A stretch of DNA of 64,000 nucleotides, taken from positions 618,201 through 682,200 of the forward strand of contig CAJNDS010000591.1 in the NCBI GenBank assembly GCA_905221605.1, in the 5' to 3' direction. Below are positions 10,301-22,300 of this stretch, piece after piece (positions within the stretch are counted from its first letter, which is position 1; each line of letters opens with the position of its first letter). Origin of the DNA: Symbiodinium natans (Eukaryota; Sar; Dinophyceae; Suessiales; Symbiodiniaceae). The position numbers and the translations under genes were made by a program. The notes under the pieces were generated by a model that ran no database searches, had not been told where the DNA came from, and saw only the letters and a list, made by a program, of their open reading frames with translations.

Positions 10301-13300
10301 CCCCCCTTAATTACGGAAGATCCCTTAAAGTGCAATAGAAGCCCAAATATGGTTTAAGGTATATTCCTTAATTAAGGAATATACCTCAAAGTAGAACAGA
10401 AACCCTAATATGATTTAATTAAGGGTATATTCCTTAGTTAAGGGTTTTTTGGAGTCTCTGGGTGGGTGTAGTAACAAGAGGGTCTTAGGGTTTAGAGTTT
10501 AGGGTTTAAGGAGGATCAAGGGTTTTATGCCTTAGGGTTTATAGGGTTGGGGTCGTCGGGTTCGACACCGAAATCGAACCTCAGCTCGAAACCCTGAACC
10601 CTAGACCCTTAAACCCTAATTCCTTCGGGGTTTAGGGACCTCCTGGAGGTTCGAAAGCACTAGGGTTCAGGACACAAGGCCTCCAGTCGACTTGCTGGTT
10701 GCCATGAGCCTTTGACACCCCCAAAACCGCGTGTAGGGTTGAGGGTTTAGGGCTTAGGCTGGAACCGGGCTACTGTGAACCGTGGCCTGCAGCAAAAAAA
10801 AGGGGTTTTAGGGTTTATAATTTTAGGGTTTAGGGATGTATATATATATATACATATATAGATATATAGATATAGGTATAGATATATTCATGTATTCTTT
10901 AATTGGTATCAAGACAGAAAGAATGCATATGCATATATCTCTCTCTATATATATAATATCTCTATGTATATGTATGTGTGTGTGCGCATAGGTAATGCGG
11001 CCCGTATGACTGGGGTCTAGTGGTCCCGCCGGCCAAGGTCGTTTATCACTGCGCCAAGCCCATGCAGCACGTGTGGAGAAAGAGCTGCAGAAGGGGTTGT
11101 AGGGTTTTGGGGGCTTTGGGGGCTTTGGGGGGCTTCGGGGGCTTTGGGGTTTCAAGGTGTTCTGGAGAACAAGTGGCCTTGAAAGACCCTGCTGCGGGGG
11201 GGAGCGCGAACTCTGACGAAGCTGAACCCCCAAAAACCCTAAACTCCAAGCCACCCCAAACCCCAAACCCTAAACCCCAAACCCAGCTTTGCAGCTGTGC
11301 AGGAGTGAAAAAAAAACCCAAACCCCCCCCCCCTCCCCGGCCAAAAGCTGCACACCCATGAGTTGCCAGGTCTTCAGGGGATGAAGAAGGAACTGCAGGA
11401 GCTCGGCACCCCAAGTTGGCCCTCGCTTCTCCACTTGCGAGGTTTTTTGGGTGCTTTTTCTACAGGTTTCAGATGTGTTCAGGGTTTAGGGTTTAGGGTT
11501 TAGGGTTTAGGGTTTAGTCCCTAAACGCCAAAACCCTAAATATCCTATAAGCCCTTTGCCCAATGGCCAGTTTTAGAAACCTGTTGCATATACAGGGTTT
11601 AGGGTTCAGGGTCGTTGCTGCGGGATTCTCCTAGGTTCCTAAAGGCATGTGAGGGTTTCCTCAATAGTTCACTTCAAGGTGTCGGGTCGCTAAGTGGTTT
11701 GGGTCGACCATGTCTGTTGGTTTTAGGGTTTAGGGTTTAGGGTTTAGGGTTTAGGGTTTAGGGTTTTAATTGCTTCGGGTGCCGTTGCTTCCCTAGGCAG
11801 CGGCAGCAGATCCAGCAGAAGGCCAACAGTTCCGCGATGGCCCGAAGCCCAGTCGGAGACTCTCAGCATTGGCTTAGGGTTTAGGGCTTAGGGTTTAGGG
11901 TTTAGGTTTAGGGTTTGGGGTTCAGGCTTTATCTAAGGATCCATGTACCTATATAGTATATACTTGGAGCCCTAAAGCTACCAGAAAAGGAGCCCCCTGA
12001 TGGCCCAAGTACATGCTGTATAGGTACATGGATCCTTGGGGAGAGTTCAAGACGCCAAACCCGACACCCCAAAGCTGGAATCTACCTGAAGGTTTCATGG
12101 GCAGGGTTGCTTAGGGTTCAGGGTTTCGGGTTTTGGGGTTTAGGGTTTAGGGTTTAGGGTTTAGGGTTTAGGGTTGCAGGTAGCCCAAGTACGGTTACCA
12201 GGATAGTTACCATATGCAGGGCCCTACTTCTAGTTACCCATGAACCTTCAAGTAGAGATCATGTATCACAATGTCATGCGGGATGGCCGCAATGCCAAAA
12301 CCTTCAAGTGCTAGAGTGAAGCTTGCCTCGGATTTACGTAATCCTTTCAACCTTTCCGCATCACACTCCCCAAATGACTCCCAAAATGGCAAGCCAGGCT
12401 CCCATCTCAGACAGGAAGACCAAAGCATACGGAGACTGGGAACGAGGGAAGGGTTTAGGGGTTAGGGGTTAGGGTTTAGGGTTTAGGGTCTAGGTTTAGG
12501 GTTTAACACAATGGCAGGGACAGGCTTTCGGGCTGAGGGATACTCTGTGTTGCCTGAAGCCCTATATAAGCCGGCAAGCCACTGAACATAGAGGCTCCAA
12601 CGCCCCAATCCCAGTAAGCCCAGTAAGACCATGTCCTGTATGTGAGCTTTCCAAAGTACCTGGCCCTCTTCATAGTAGGGTCCCCCTCAACAAGGGAACC
12701 CTCACAAAAGCGACCCCTAATGTCTGGACGCCTTTTATAGAAGCCTCAACACAACCGGCCAGAAGGATTTCCAGTAGGCCGGTCTTCGAGGTTGTCAAGT
12801 TCACGCAGCCTTGCACCCGAAACCCCAAGCCCCAAACCCCAAGCTCAAGCACTGCTGAGGCAACTGTTCAGGCCTGGTCTGCTTTACAGGGGCAGGTTTG
12901 AAGATAACGTTCCAGTGGCATTTCCACTGGTCCCCTATAAAATCCACATAAAGCCATAGTGTTTTCCATTTTTTGTGGGGCTCCCCGAACCTACTCAGTT
13001 TTGTTGTTTGAGGGTTCAGGGTCGGGTGAAACCCCCACAGACCTGAACCCGATGACCGAGTTTTGGGAGGCCCTTGGGCCTACTCCTTCATTGGGGGAAA
13101 CTTGGGGGGAAATTAGGTACCTTATGCATCAGCCTTTCTTTCTTTCTTTCTATGTTTGTATGTATATATATATATATGTGGTTATTTATTTTGTTATTTA
13201 GTTATTTATACACACACACATATATATATATGGTACCCCCCCCCCCCCAGTGACCTACCCTTTTTCGCCTTGTCTCAAGTCACCCAGCTGCACTGCAAGC

Positions 13301-15630
13301 AAACTCGGTGTGCAATATAGCGTATTTCCTAGGGCGTAGACTAAAATACAACTAAAATCGCATACACGGGACAGTAGAAAAACCAAAATTACCAAAACCA
13401 AAAAAACCAAAAAACCAAAACCAAAAAAAAACAAAAAAAACCAAAACCAAAAAAAACAAAAAAACCAAAACCAAAAAAACCAAAAACACCAAAAAAAACA
13501 AATTTCCGGGACTCTCAGGAAATCCCTATGAGGCTTCTCCAAGAGTCCCGGAAAATTGGTTTTTTTGGTATTTTTGTTTTTTTTTGGTTTTGGTTTTTTT
13601 GGTTTTTTTGGTTTTGGTGTTTTTGGTTTTTTGCTTTTGGTATTTTGGCTTTTTGGTTCGCCTTCACGGTCACGAGGCAACAACTACGCATTTTTAAGTG
13701 TGCTTATGCTAATTGTGCTTTTCAGAAATAGTATACAAGTGGTCTTTCTAGTGCTTCAGAACTATTTGTTTCGTTGTTATGTAAGTAGAGCCGCTAGTGT
13801 TTAGTGCATCTTTTGGTTGTACTCAAGTGTAGTAGGCCTTATTCAGCCATTACTTGGTGCTCTGGTAGCTCAATTCGCATGGATAATATTTGCCTGGTAA
13901 ATGCGATTAATTATCTAGAAGCAGCATTTGCAATACTTGTCTTGAGAAAAAGCATTTATTGCTTAGAATTGTTTGCTTGAAAAGTGACTCCTACTCGTCC
14001 AGGAATACCCCAAAACCCTATAATCCAAACTTTACCAGAGATTCTCCTGAAAAGCTTGCGCTTTTGGATGTTTTTGTGTATTTGTGAATTTGCTTGTGTA
14101 TGGCCTTCACTAAGTACTTTTCTGGGATTCATGTGCATTTTTTAAGCCTGATTGTGCAAGTTGCGTTTTTCAAGCATAGTATATATGTGGTCTTTATTGA
14201 ATACTTCAGACATCTTTGTTTCATCGTTATGTAAGTAGAACCGCTTCTATTTCCATTATTGTGCATCTTTAAGCTTGCTCATGCAAATTGTGCTTTTCAG
14301 ACATAGTATATAAATGGTCTTTAGTGAATACTTCAGCAATCTTTGTCTCATTGTTATGTAGGTAGAACCATTTCCATTGCCGCAAGTGTTTATTTCGTAT
14401 TTGGTTGAGTATGGTCCTGTACATAGTATTCACTTGAGTCAAATTGGGCTATTTGCTTAAGAATTCCTCTAGTAGTTAAATTCGCATAGAATGAATACTT
14501 CAAAAAATTGTTTCATGAATATGTAAACATAAGGTGTTTCATTTGACTTTGCAGATACTACTTCAATAATACTTTGCCTGGTATAAACACAACTGTTTCA
14601 ATGCATTAGTTGCTCAACAAAGCACTATTTGCCCTTTAAACCACACTTTGCCATATTTTGGTTGAATATGGTGCTTCTTTCGTATTTAGGTTGAGTATGG
14701 TCCTTTAAATGGCACAGTCAAATTGGGCTATTTGCTTAATAATTACTCTAGTAGCTAAATTCGCATAAAATGATTATTTCAAAAAGAAAAACGATTCATG
14801 AATATGTAAACATAAGGTATTTCAGTGGACTTTTCAGAGAGCATACTTTGCCTAGTACAAACACAATTGCATAAATACCGTATTTGCACTTTAAACGCAC
14901 ACTTTGCCATTTTTTTGGTTGAAAATTGTGTTTATTTCGTATCTTGGTTGAGTATGCTCCTTTAAATTGTATTCACTTGAGTCAAATTGGGCTCTTTGCT
15001 TAATAATTACTCTAGTAGCTAAATTCGCCTAGAACCAAGAAAAATGTTTCACTATTTGATTAATACTTTGCCTCGCACAAACACAATTGTATAAATAAAT
15101 CAGTTGCTCAACAAAACATTAATTGCCCTTGAAACGCACAATTTGCATAGAAAAACACTGATCTAAACATCTAAAAACAGCATTGTCCGCTTCAGATTCA
15201 AAATGTAGATTCTTCCGATGCTAGCTTATCGGGGTCTGTGAGGTGGGTGTCCCAGTAACTGTCCTTCATTACCCGGTGATTTTTTGTTAAAAAGGCCTAA
15301 AAAGGCCTAAAAAGGGTAGGTCGCTGGGGGGGGGGGTAGCATATATATATATATATATGTGTAGCACGTACTGTAGACCCTTTGCGGTGTCTTGGGAAAG
15401 GCGCATGCACCATCATGGGCTCCTTAAAAGGCCAGTAGATGCTAGCCCTAAACCCTAAACCCCAGACCCTAAACCCCAAGCCCCAAGCCCTAAACCCTAA
15501 ACCCTAAACCCTAAACCCTAAACCCTAACCCCCCCCCCCCTCCCCCTGTAGATGTTAGGTGAAGAGTTGAAGAAGCACACCCGAATCAAGAGCCGCAGCT
15601 GCCCTCCGTGGCCTGAAGCCACAGCTAAGA
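7380..15630 (+). CDS. Scattered coiled-coil exon fragments, possible gene
   Basis: Several short open segments look like exons rather than repeats: about 7389-7441 (LARAKQKHAEAV), 9265-9312 (VVVERAALQLEV) after an AG preceded by CCCTAAA, 11377-11415 (MKKELQELGTP), 11796-11868 (QRQQIQQKANSS) after CTAG, and 15551-15630 (GEELKKHTRIKSR) after a CCCTAAA-plus-C tract. All have GC-rich codons and heptad-like Ala/Leu/Lys/Glu content. I could not join them with consistent phase, so one gene, several genes or decayed fragments are all possible. No function proposed. Confidence 0.25.
7755..8005. repeat. Minisatellite, roughly 75-bp units
   Basis: Several degenerate units, each with GAGAGCATCCATGGC / ATGATGACGTCCATGGTCTA and AATC(T/C)GTTCTGGGA words. 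Units differ by small indels. Open frames across it are products of the repeat. Confidence 0.7.
8272..8372. mobile_element. B-family hairpin element, copy 4
   Basis: TTGGGACGTTCCCCCTTAT and AGAAGGGGGAACATCCCAA arms. Confidence 0.8.
8852..8985. mobile_element. E-family element, copy 1
   Basis: Begins TACTTGGAGGTTCATGGTAC, with internal GCTGTACTTATAAC and its inverted partner GTTATAAGTACAG. The family recurs at 16455-16710, 20423-20530 and 34133-34255. Confidence 0.65.
9118..9222. mobile_element. B-family hairpin element, copy 5
   Basis: GGGATGTCCCCCTTATGCT and AGTATAATGGGGAACATCTC arms. Confidence 0.75.
9350..9530. repeat. Triplicated ATACCCTATACTACTA segment
   Basis: Three degenerate tandem copies of about 60 bp, each with TATACC(C/T)TATACTACTA and a following ATCC-TT-A-AGGTAT motif. 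Bounded by AGGAACCCTGAAATTGG and ATGAACCCC. Confidence 0.55.
9549..9620 (+). repeat. TTTAGGG block flanked by 18-bp direct repeats
   Basis: TCATTTGGTTCATTTGGG occurs at 9549-9566 and again at 9603-9620, on either side of about five TTTAGGG heptamers. Confidence 0.8.
10288..10450. mobile_element. H-family element, copy 1
   Basis: Palindromic core TTCCTTAATTAAGGAATATACC with flanking repeats of the same words; ends CTCCAAAA and TTTTTTGGAG. Shares TTAAGG/ATATTCCTTAAT words with 35623-35738. Confidence 0.55.
11933..12038. mobile_element. G-family hairpin, copy 1
   Basis: CTAAGGATCCATGTACCTATA and TATAGGTACATGGATCCTTGG arms, with internal CTTGGAGCCC / GGCCCAAGTA. Relatives at 17617-17725 and 55582-55651. 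Confidence 0.75.
12040..13378. other. No supported gene
   Basis: TTTAGGG blocks (12137-12175, 12450-12505), a degenerate stretch with short open frames lacking recognisable domains, and TA/CA microsatellites near 13160-13240. Confidence 0.4.
13379..13680. repeat. Large A-rich/T-rich foldback
   Basis: An (AAAACCAAAA)-type left arm (about 13379-13500) faces a (TTTTGGTTTT)-type right arm (about 13553-13680). The centre carries perfect inverted TTTCCGGGACTCT (13503-13515) and AGAGTCCCGGAAA (13542-13554). Total about 300 bp able to form a long hairpin. Lys/Phe-rich open frames here are artefacts of the repeat. Confidence 0.8.
13684..15200. repeat. AT-rich island of degenerate repeats without telomeric heptamers
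   Basis: Two interleaved repeat types. One has GTGCTTTTCAGA-ATAGTATA..GTGGTCTTT and TTATGTAAGTAGAACCGCT near 13700, 14150 and 14275. The other has TTGGTTGAGTATG, CACTTGAGTCAAATTGGGCT and TAGCTAAATTCGCAT near 14400, 14685 and 14950. Base composition and the absence of TTTAGGG set it apart from everything around it. No coding potential. Confidence 0.7.
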
Positions 15631-15846
15631 CTCCAAAATTTCTCTAGGGGTTTAGGGTTTAGGGTTTAGGTTTTTCTAGGGTGTAGGGTTTAAGGTCCTA
15701 GGTTTTGGCCTACACACTTGGTTACTTTGCTGTTCTTTTCTGTAGATATCTTGAGGGTACGCGAAGCCACTTGCTGGCCAACTCCTGCAGACATTTCGCT
15801 CCACAGGGGGTTCGGGGGCAGCGCGGGCGACGCGCTGACGCTTCAG

Positions 15847-16209
15847 ATGGCCACCTTGACGGGGACTGTGAAGTCCTTCAACCCGCACAAGGTGGGTCCG
15901 CAAACCCTGCTATCCTAAACCCTCATACCATACCTGAAGGCTCCTATGTAGTACTTTTTTGGGGGTAGTATACTAGAATCCCCTATAACAAACCCAAAAA
16001 GGGACTACATTAGAGACTCCAGGTATACCCTCTAGAAGACCCAAGAAAGCCTGCAAGCCTCAGAGCTTCGGTTGATTTTGGGTTTAGGGTTTAGGGTTTA
16101 GGGTTTAGGGTTTAGGGTTTAGGGTTTAATCCTCTTCCTACTACGGGCCCTGGACGTCAGGGACCCGACAAAGGGACCATCAAATGGAGCTGTCACTCCC
16201 TCCCTCCTC

Positions 16210-16244
<35 letters not shown>

Positions 16245-16266
16245 GCACTCTCACTCACTTGTTTTT

Positions 16267-16303
<37 letters not shown>

Positions 16304-19300
16304 GTCTCGCTCTGTGTCTCTCTGTGCGTCCGCGGGTGTTTGCTCATATGTTGGGGTGGGCAAGCAGGCAGCGGCCAGGCGATGGGTTGGATTCGGGGAG
16401 CACGAATAGGTTCTTCGGGGTCTAGGTGGGTTTACGGCTTAGTTCGGGCACAGCTACTTGGAGGTTCATGGTAGTTATAAGCCAATTATGACTGTACTGA
16501 CTACCTACTTTTTCAGCCCCTTAAGGGCCCCGATATGGCTGTAAGTGGGTGAGAAGTACAGTGATAAGTACAGTTATTCTTGGGTTAATACCTGGAGTCT
16601 CTAACGTAGTCCCTTTTTGGGTTTGTTATAGGGGATTCTAGTATACTACCCCCAAAAAAGTACTACATAGGAGCCTTCAGGTAAGTACTGAACCTCCACC
16701 CTCAAAGTACAGCTTCGCAGCACAACGGTGACCCCCAAATCTTGCGCAGCTGGGATCCCTTAGGGCGGGGGAAGGAAGGAGCTTGCCTCAGTGTTCTGAC
16801 AAGAGCTGAAAACCTCAAACCCTTAGATTTTTTGGACCTTGAGCCCTAACTCCCCAACCCTTGAACCACACCCTGAAGCTCCTAGAACCTGTATTCATGA
16901 TCTTATGAGCCCCGCTCTCCGCGCTTTGCAGGGCTGGGGCTTCATCGAGTGCAATGGCCAGGGCGTCTTCTTGAGTTTTGCTTGCTTTTCAGCATCGTCT
17001 TTTTTTAACGCACCTAAAGCCCCTGAAGCCCCTGAAGGCCCCTGAAGCGCTCTTGAGCTGGATGCAGGTTTGCTTTTGAGGTGGATGCAGGTTTCGGGTT
17101 GAGGGCTTCGAAGGCTGTGGGACTGCTGGTGATCGTGTGCAGAGCTACGCTGCTGAGGCACAAGCGAGACCTGAAAGGCAAGGCCTCTTCTGCCGGGGGG
17201 GGGGGGGGGGGGGGGTGGGCAGGGCTATATATATATATATACATATATATGGAAGTTATGGAAGTTTACGAAAATAACGGGCCCCTAAGACCCCGAAAGA
17301 GTAGGCTCCCCTTATAGTAAGGACCCCAATAAGGTAACCCTAATATCGTAAACCTTTATATATATATATATACATACATATATATGTCTTGAATAAGGGC
17401 TGAAGGGTTCCGTTTGAACAGGGCAAATAATCATGTTGAAGGATTTAGGACTTGATGGTTCAAGGCCGCAAGGTACTGTAAAGGCCCAAGTATGTTGCAA
17501 GTTTGTGCTATGGAAAGTACAAGGCTCGGAGGTGTGTTTCGGCAACAAGGGCAGTGTGTCTCTTACGTCTTTCTTACCTTTACCTAGGCAAGTCTTCTGG
17601 GTCTAGATGCTACTACCCTAAGGGTCCATGTACTTAAATAGGGTATACTTGGGCCTTAAAGTACCTCCTGCAAGAGGACTTTGGGGCCCAACTATATAAT
17701 AGTAAGGTACATGGACCCTTGTGGCTAAGGTCTAATGTTGTGAAGTTGTGCCGGACCGTCCTGGGAAAGACTCTCTGCAGCTCACGTCTACGTGAAAGGC
17801 AGGCCCTACCCCCCCTCAACCCCAAACCCTAATCCCTAAACCCGGGTGTGTTTTGCCCAAGCCAGAGGCATCTGCGTTGAGCAGGGAATGAACGTACAGT
17901 TCTCCTGCAAGCAGATGCTTGGAAGCATCGTTTTGGGTGGCCCTGCTAAACACCCAACCCTAAACCTAAATACTTGCTTCTACTTGGGAATCTGCCCTGG
18001 TGGTGTGAAAAGCGCAAGGCCATCCGGGCTTTCCGAAAATAGGGGTACCCTTTTTTGGAGTTCCTCTCATTAGAGTTATACTCTCTTGGGGGCATAGATA
18101 GGGTTTAGGGTTTAGGGTTTAGGGTTTAGGGTTTAGGGCTTAGGGTACACCCTATTTGGGAAAATACCCATAGATCATTAGAAGCATGTTGCTCTCGGTT
18201 GGGGTGCTGCTGCAGGTCAACGGCTGGGCTCGGGCCCTAGCTCCCTCACTGGGCTTAGCCAAAGGAACTTCACCCCCCTATCACCCTAAACCCTAAACCT
18301 GAAACCAGCCTTGAAGTACAACTACCAAATGTCTATTTACATGGGGGGGGGGGGTTAGGGAAATAGGGGGCCTTTAAAGAAGCACCCAAACAGTAGGATT
18401 CCCTTGTAGTAGGAACCCCAATAAGTTCTGGGATACACAAGGGTTTAGGGGTTTTAACTGGCTGGTGTTCCTGAAGCACGTCTTTGTGGGTTCTGTCAAC
18501 AAGGACGGAGAAGGGCACTCAAGCTGAGAATGTCACGATTCTCGGCACGCCGCCAGACGAGGCACGGGTAACCCTAAACCCGAAGCCCGAAACCCTATCA
18601 AAAGTGCCGGCGGAATGAAAGGGCTTAATATAGCCTTAATGGGAAGAATGGGATTTTGGGGGTCATTCTAGTATGATTATAGAGGGACCAGGGAATAATG
18701 TTAGTAATTATTCCTAAACCCCAAAGCCCCTAAGCCTAAATCCTAAACCCTAACCCCCTATATTATACACCCCCAGCCCCTGATGCAAGGACCCTGAAAC
18801 TGCCAGCTGGCCGAAGGAAGTCCAGGGCCTGTAGAGAAGGGTTTAGGGTTTAGGGTTTAGGGTTTAGGGTTTGGGGTTTGGGGTTTGGGGTTTAGGAGTT
18901 ACTTTAGGGTTTAGAGCCTTGTCCAGGAGCCTTGTTTCCCAAGTTTTTGGAGGTGCCAAAGGAGCCCCTACCCCCTGTGCTGAACCGCCTATGGTCGATG
19001 CGTTTACGTCATGAAAAATTGTGCGCCCCCTCCCCCCCCCCCCCGCCCCCTCCCCCCCCCCTCCCCCGCATTTTAAGGTTTTTGGGGGTGTAAGGGAGGG
19101 GAGGGGGAGGGTCCCCCAAAACCCTCCAACACACTGCCAGGGTCGGCGGACCTAAACCCTAAACCCTAAACCCTAAGCGTTCCCCAAGCCCCCAGAAGAG
19201 CCGTCAGGCAAAGTTTTTTGGCGAGTTCAAGTCCTTCAACCCCATGACACCTGGGCTCATCAAGCTTCCTTCAATTTCAGGGTCTTCGGGTCCTAGGGTT

Positions 19301-22300
19301 TAGGGTTTAGGGTTTAGGCTTTAATTAGGGTTTAGGGTTTCGGGATTTAGAAAAAAAGCAGCCCCAAACCCCTTTTGTAGGGCAATTCTTTCACATATTT
19401 TGGGGGATAGAGGCAGGGCTCAGGGTGCGGGGTTTAGGGCTTAGGCTCTTAGGGGTTAGGTTGCAGGGAGGCCCTCAGTCCCTCCTCAAACAGACTTAGG
19501 GTCTTCTCAGGGCACGTCAGCAAGGATTTCGGGGTTCATTGCTTCAGAGATTTCCGGTCTGTGATTTTGGCTTGTTTGCACCATAAGCCCGAAAACTGCC
19601 ATTTGTATACGGATTCAGGACCACTAGGGGTTTGATAGTTCAGGCCATATAAGGGTGATGGAAAAGCACGGAACTTCATACCGTCTCAGGGTAGTTTCAT
19701 GGGCCCTCAACATGGTCCCTTACTCTCTTCGAAGGGCTCTGATGTAGGGGCCCTTGGGTTGTATAGGGTATATAACGGGTATATGTATATGTATATATGT
19801 ATATAAGAGGGTTACCCTAAACTCTAAACCCTAAACCCTAAACCCTGAACCCTGAACCCTGAACCCTGAACCTGGTAAGGTTCCAGGGCCCATACTAAGG
19901 GACCCATGACACTACCCCGAAGATACCGACGCGCAACGGTGCCATTGGCCCGCCCCTCCTTTAGGATGCCCAGAGAAGTATCATGTTTTGTTTTTAGGGT
20001 TATAGGGTTTGGGGTTTAGGGTTTAGGGTTTTTTTTGGTGCTTGATTCTGCTAGCCCCCCCCTGCCCTGCAAGTTTTCAGTTTAGGGTGCAACTTGGTTT
20101 TAATTTTGTCCCCTAAACCCTAAACCCTAAACCCTAAACCCTAAACCCTAAACCCTAAACCCCAAACCGCATCCAAGGAAGGGGCCCCGCGGCTTGCAAG
20201 GGGCACCAGAGTGGAGGTCAGTTCGTGAGATTGGGTGTTTAGAGTATTGGGTGTAGGTTTTAGGGTTTAGGGTTTAGGGTTTAGGGTTTGGGGCTCATTC
20301 AGAGAAAAAAAGGGTTTAGGGTTTAGGGTTTGGGGGGGTGTTGAACCCGCACAAGCGCTTGGGTCGGGTTGGGTCCTCTCTTGAAGCCCTGTCAAGCTGA
20401 GACCCCGGCAATCCTTGACCCCTACTTGGAGGGTTCATGGGTCTTGTAACCCTAAACCCTAAACCCGAAGACTTAGGGGTCTTATAAGTACAGTCATAAT
20501 TGGGGCTATAAATGCCCTGACCTCCAAGTAGCGTGTTGCGGCTGTGAAAGGTTGACGGCTTGGGGCAAGTCAGGGTCTAGGGAAAGGCGCTGGGTTTAGG
20601 GTTTAGGGTTTAGGGTTTAAGGTTTAGGGTTTAGGGTTTAGGGTTAGGGCACTCATCTGAACTGGATATGTAGAGCTGGTAAAATCTTTCCAAGAGTCTT
20701 CGGTGAAGTGACCTCTTGCTTTCTGAAAGCTTCCAGGCATCAACGTTGAACCCAACACACTTTTAGATTCAGGCTTAAACAGTCAACCCTAACCCCTAAA
20801 CCCTAAACCCTAAACGCCCTTAAGTCAACTTTCTGGGCGCAAGGGTGTAGCCGGGCCCATCCCAGGTATGGCTTTATCTCTTCCGAAGCTTTCCCGGACC
20901 AGGACGTTTAGGGTTTAGGGTTTAGAGTTTAGGGTTTAGGGTTTAGGGCTTAGAGTTGCAATTTTTGGGGTTAAGGGTTTAGGGGTTTAGGGATGAAGGT
21001 TTTGAGTCAAAGTCAAAGAGGTTCTCTCCTCCGCCCCTAGGTAGCTATGTATGGTGTCTGTAGAAGTACATATGTAGACATCCATCTGGATACATACACC
21101 TCTCTCTCTGTGTCTATCTCGATATGTATATGTTTATGTATACTGTGTATGTATTAGAATGCTGATGCATGCCGTACCTTAAGAACCCAAAACCTACTCT
21201 TTGTTGCAGGGTTCCCAAGGATCATATAAGGGGATTTTCTACTACGAACCGACAAAAAAGGTGGGTTTTCGGGTGCTTAAGGTAAACTTTTAAACCCTCA
21301 ACCCAGCCTTCAGTCCTGCAGGATGTCTTTGTGCCCTAAACCCTAAACCCTAAACCCTAAACCCTAAAGTCCTGGAGGATGTCTTTGTGCTCAGAAGTGA
21401 GCTTCCAGGCGGTCAGGGCGCGCAGGGCTGCCAGTGCAAGCAACTTTGCCGGATACGCGGGGCTTTGAGGTCATAGGGTGAGGGTTTACGGTTTGGGTTT
21501 TAGGGTTTTTGGGTTTTAGGGTCCTATCCTGTTGCTAAGACTTTCCGGCCAGGACATCATAGCCCGGATGCAAAAAGGGTCCTATCGGGTTCAGGGCTTA
21601 AGGCTTTTGGTCATAGGGTTGAGGGTTTAGGCTTTAGGATTCGCCTGAGCCCCCAAGCGCGCCCTAGTGCCGAGGTGTCCTTACATGCGCTATAGGGGTC
21701 CTGCCCCCAAAAGCTCCCGAACTCGGCCCTGAAGCCTTGGAATCTCCAGTGATGCATCTTTTTGTTGGTATGGGGTTCCTGGGTAATCCCAGCCCCTAAT
21801 GATATATATATATATATATATACATAGATAGATAGATATATATATATATATAAACAGGGTCTCGGGTCCCCTGGGCTCCTGTCCGAAGCTACTGGGAACC
21901 TAGCCCGAAACCCACACAACACGAACGCCGTCAATAGCGTATCGACTTCGCAGACTCCGTAGCTCGGAAGCCGGAAGCGTCACTCTTGCAAGGGATTCAG
22001 ACTCGTACCCCCAGGAGGTTCCCTAAACCCTAAACCCTAAACCCTAAACCCTAAACCCTAAACCCTAAACCCTAAACCCCTAATCTACTCCTAACATGGC
22101 CATTCTATGTTCCTTCAGAGGATCTTAAGCAAGGGTCTGCCAAACCCAAGGTTGCAACCTTCGGGGTCCAAGGTAGAGTCCCATGAAGCTCGTCACCCTA
22201 TACCCTGAACCCTAAACCCTGAACCCTAAGCCCTAAACCCTAAACCCTAAACCCTAAACCCTAAACCCTAAACCCTAAACCCTAAACCCTAAACCCTAAA

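Noticed and set aside
13255-13804. Open frames on both strands rich in Lys/Pro or Phe/Trp
   Set aside because: They translate the A-rich/T-rich foldback; composition follows the repeat and no domain is present.
16184-16474. Ser/Leu-rich open frame
   Set aside because: Translation of a TC microsatellite.
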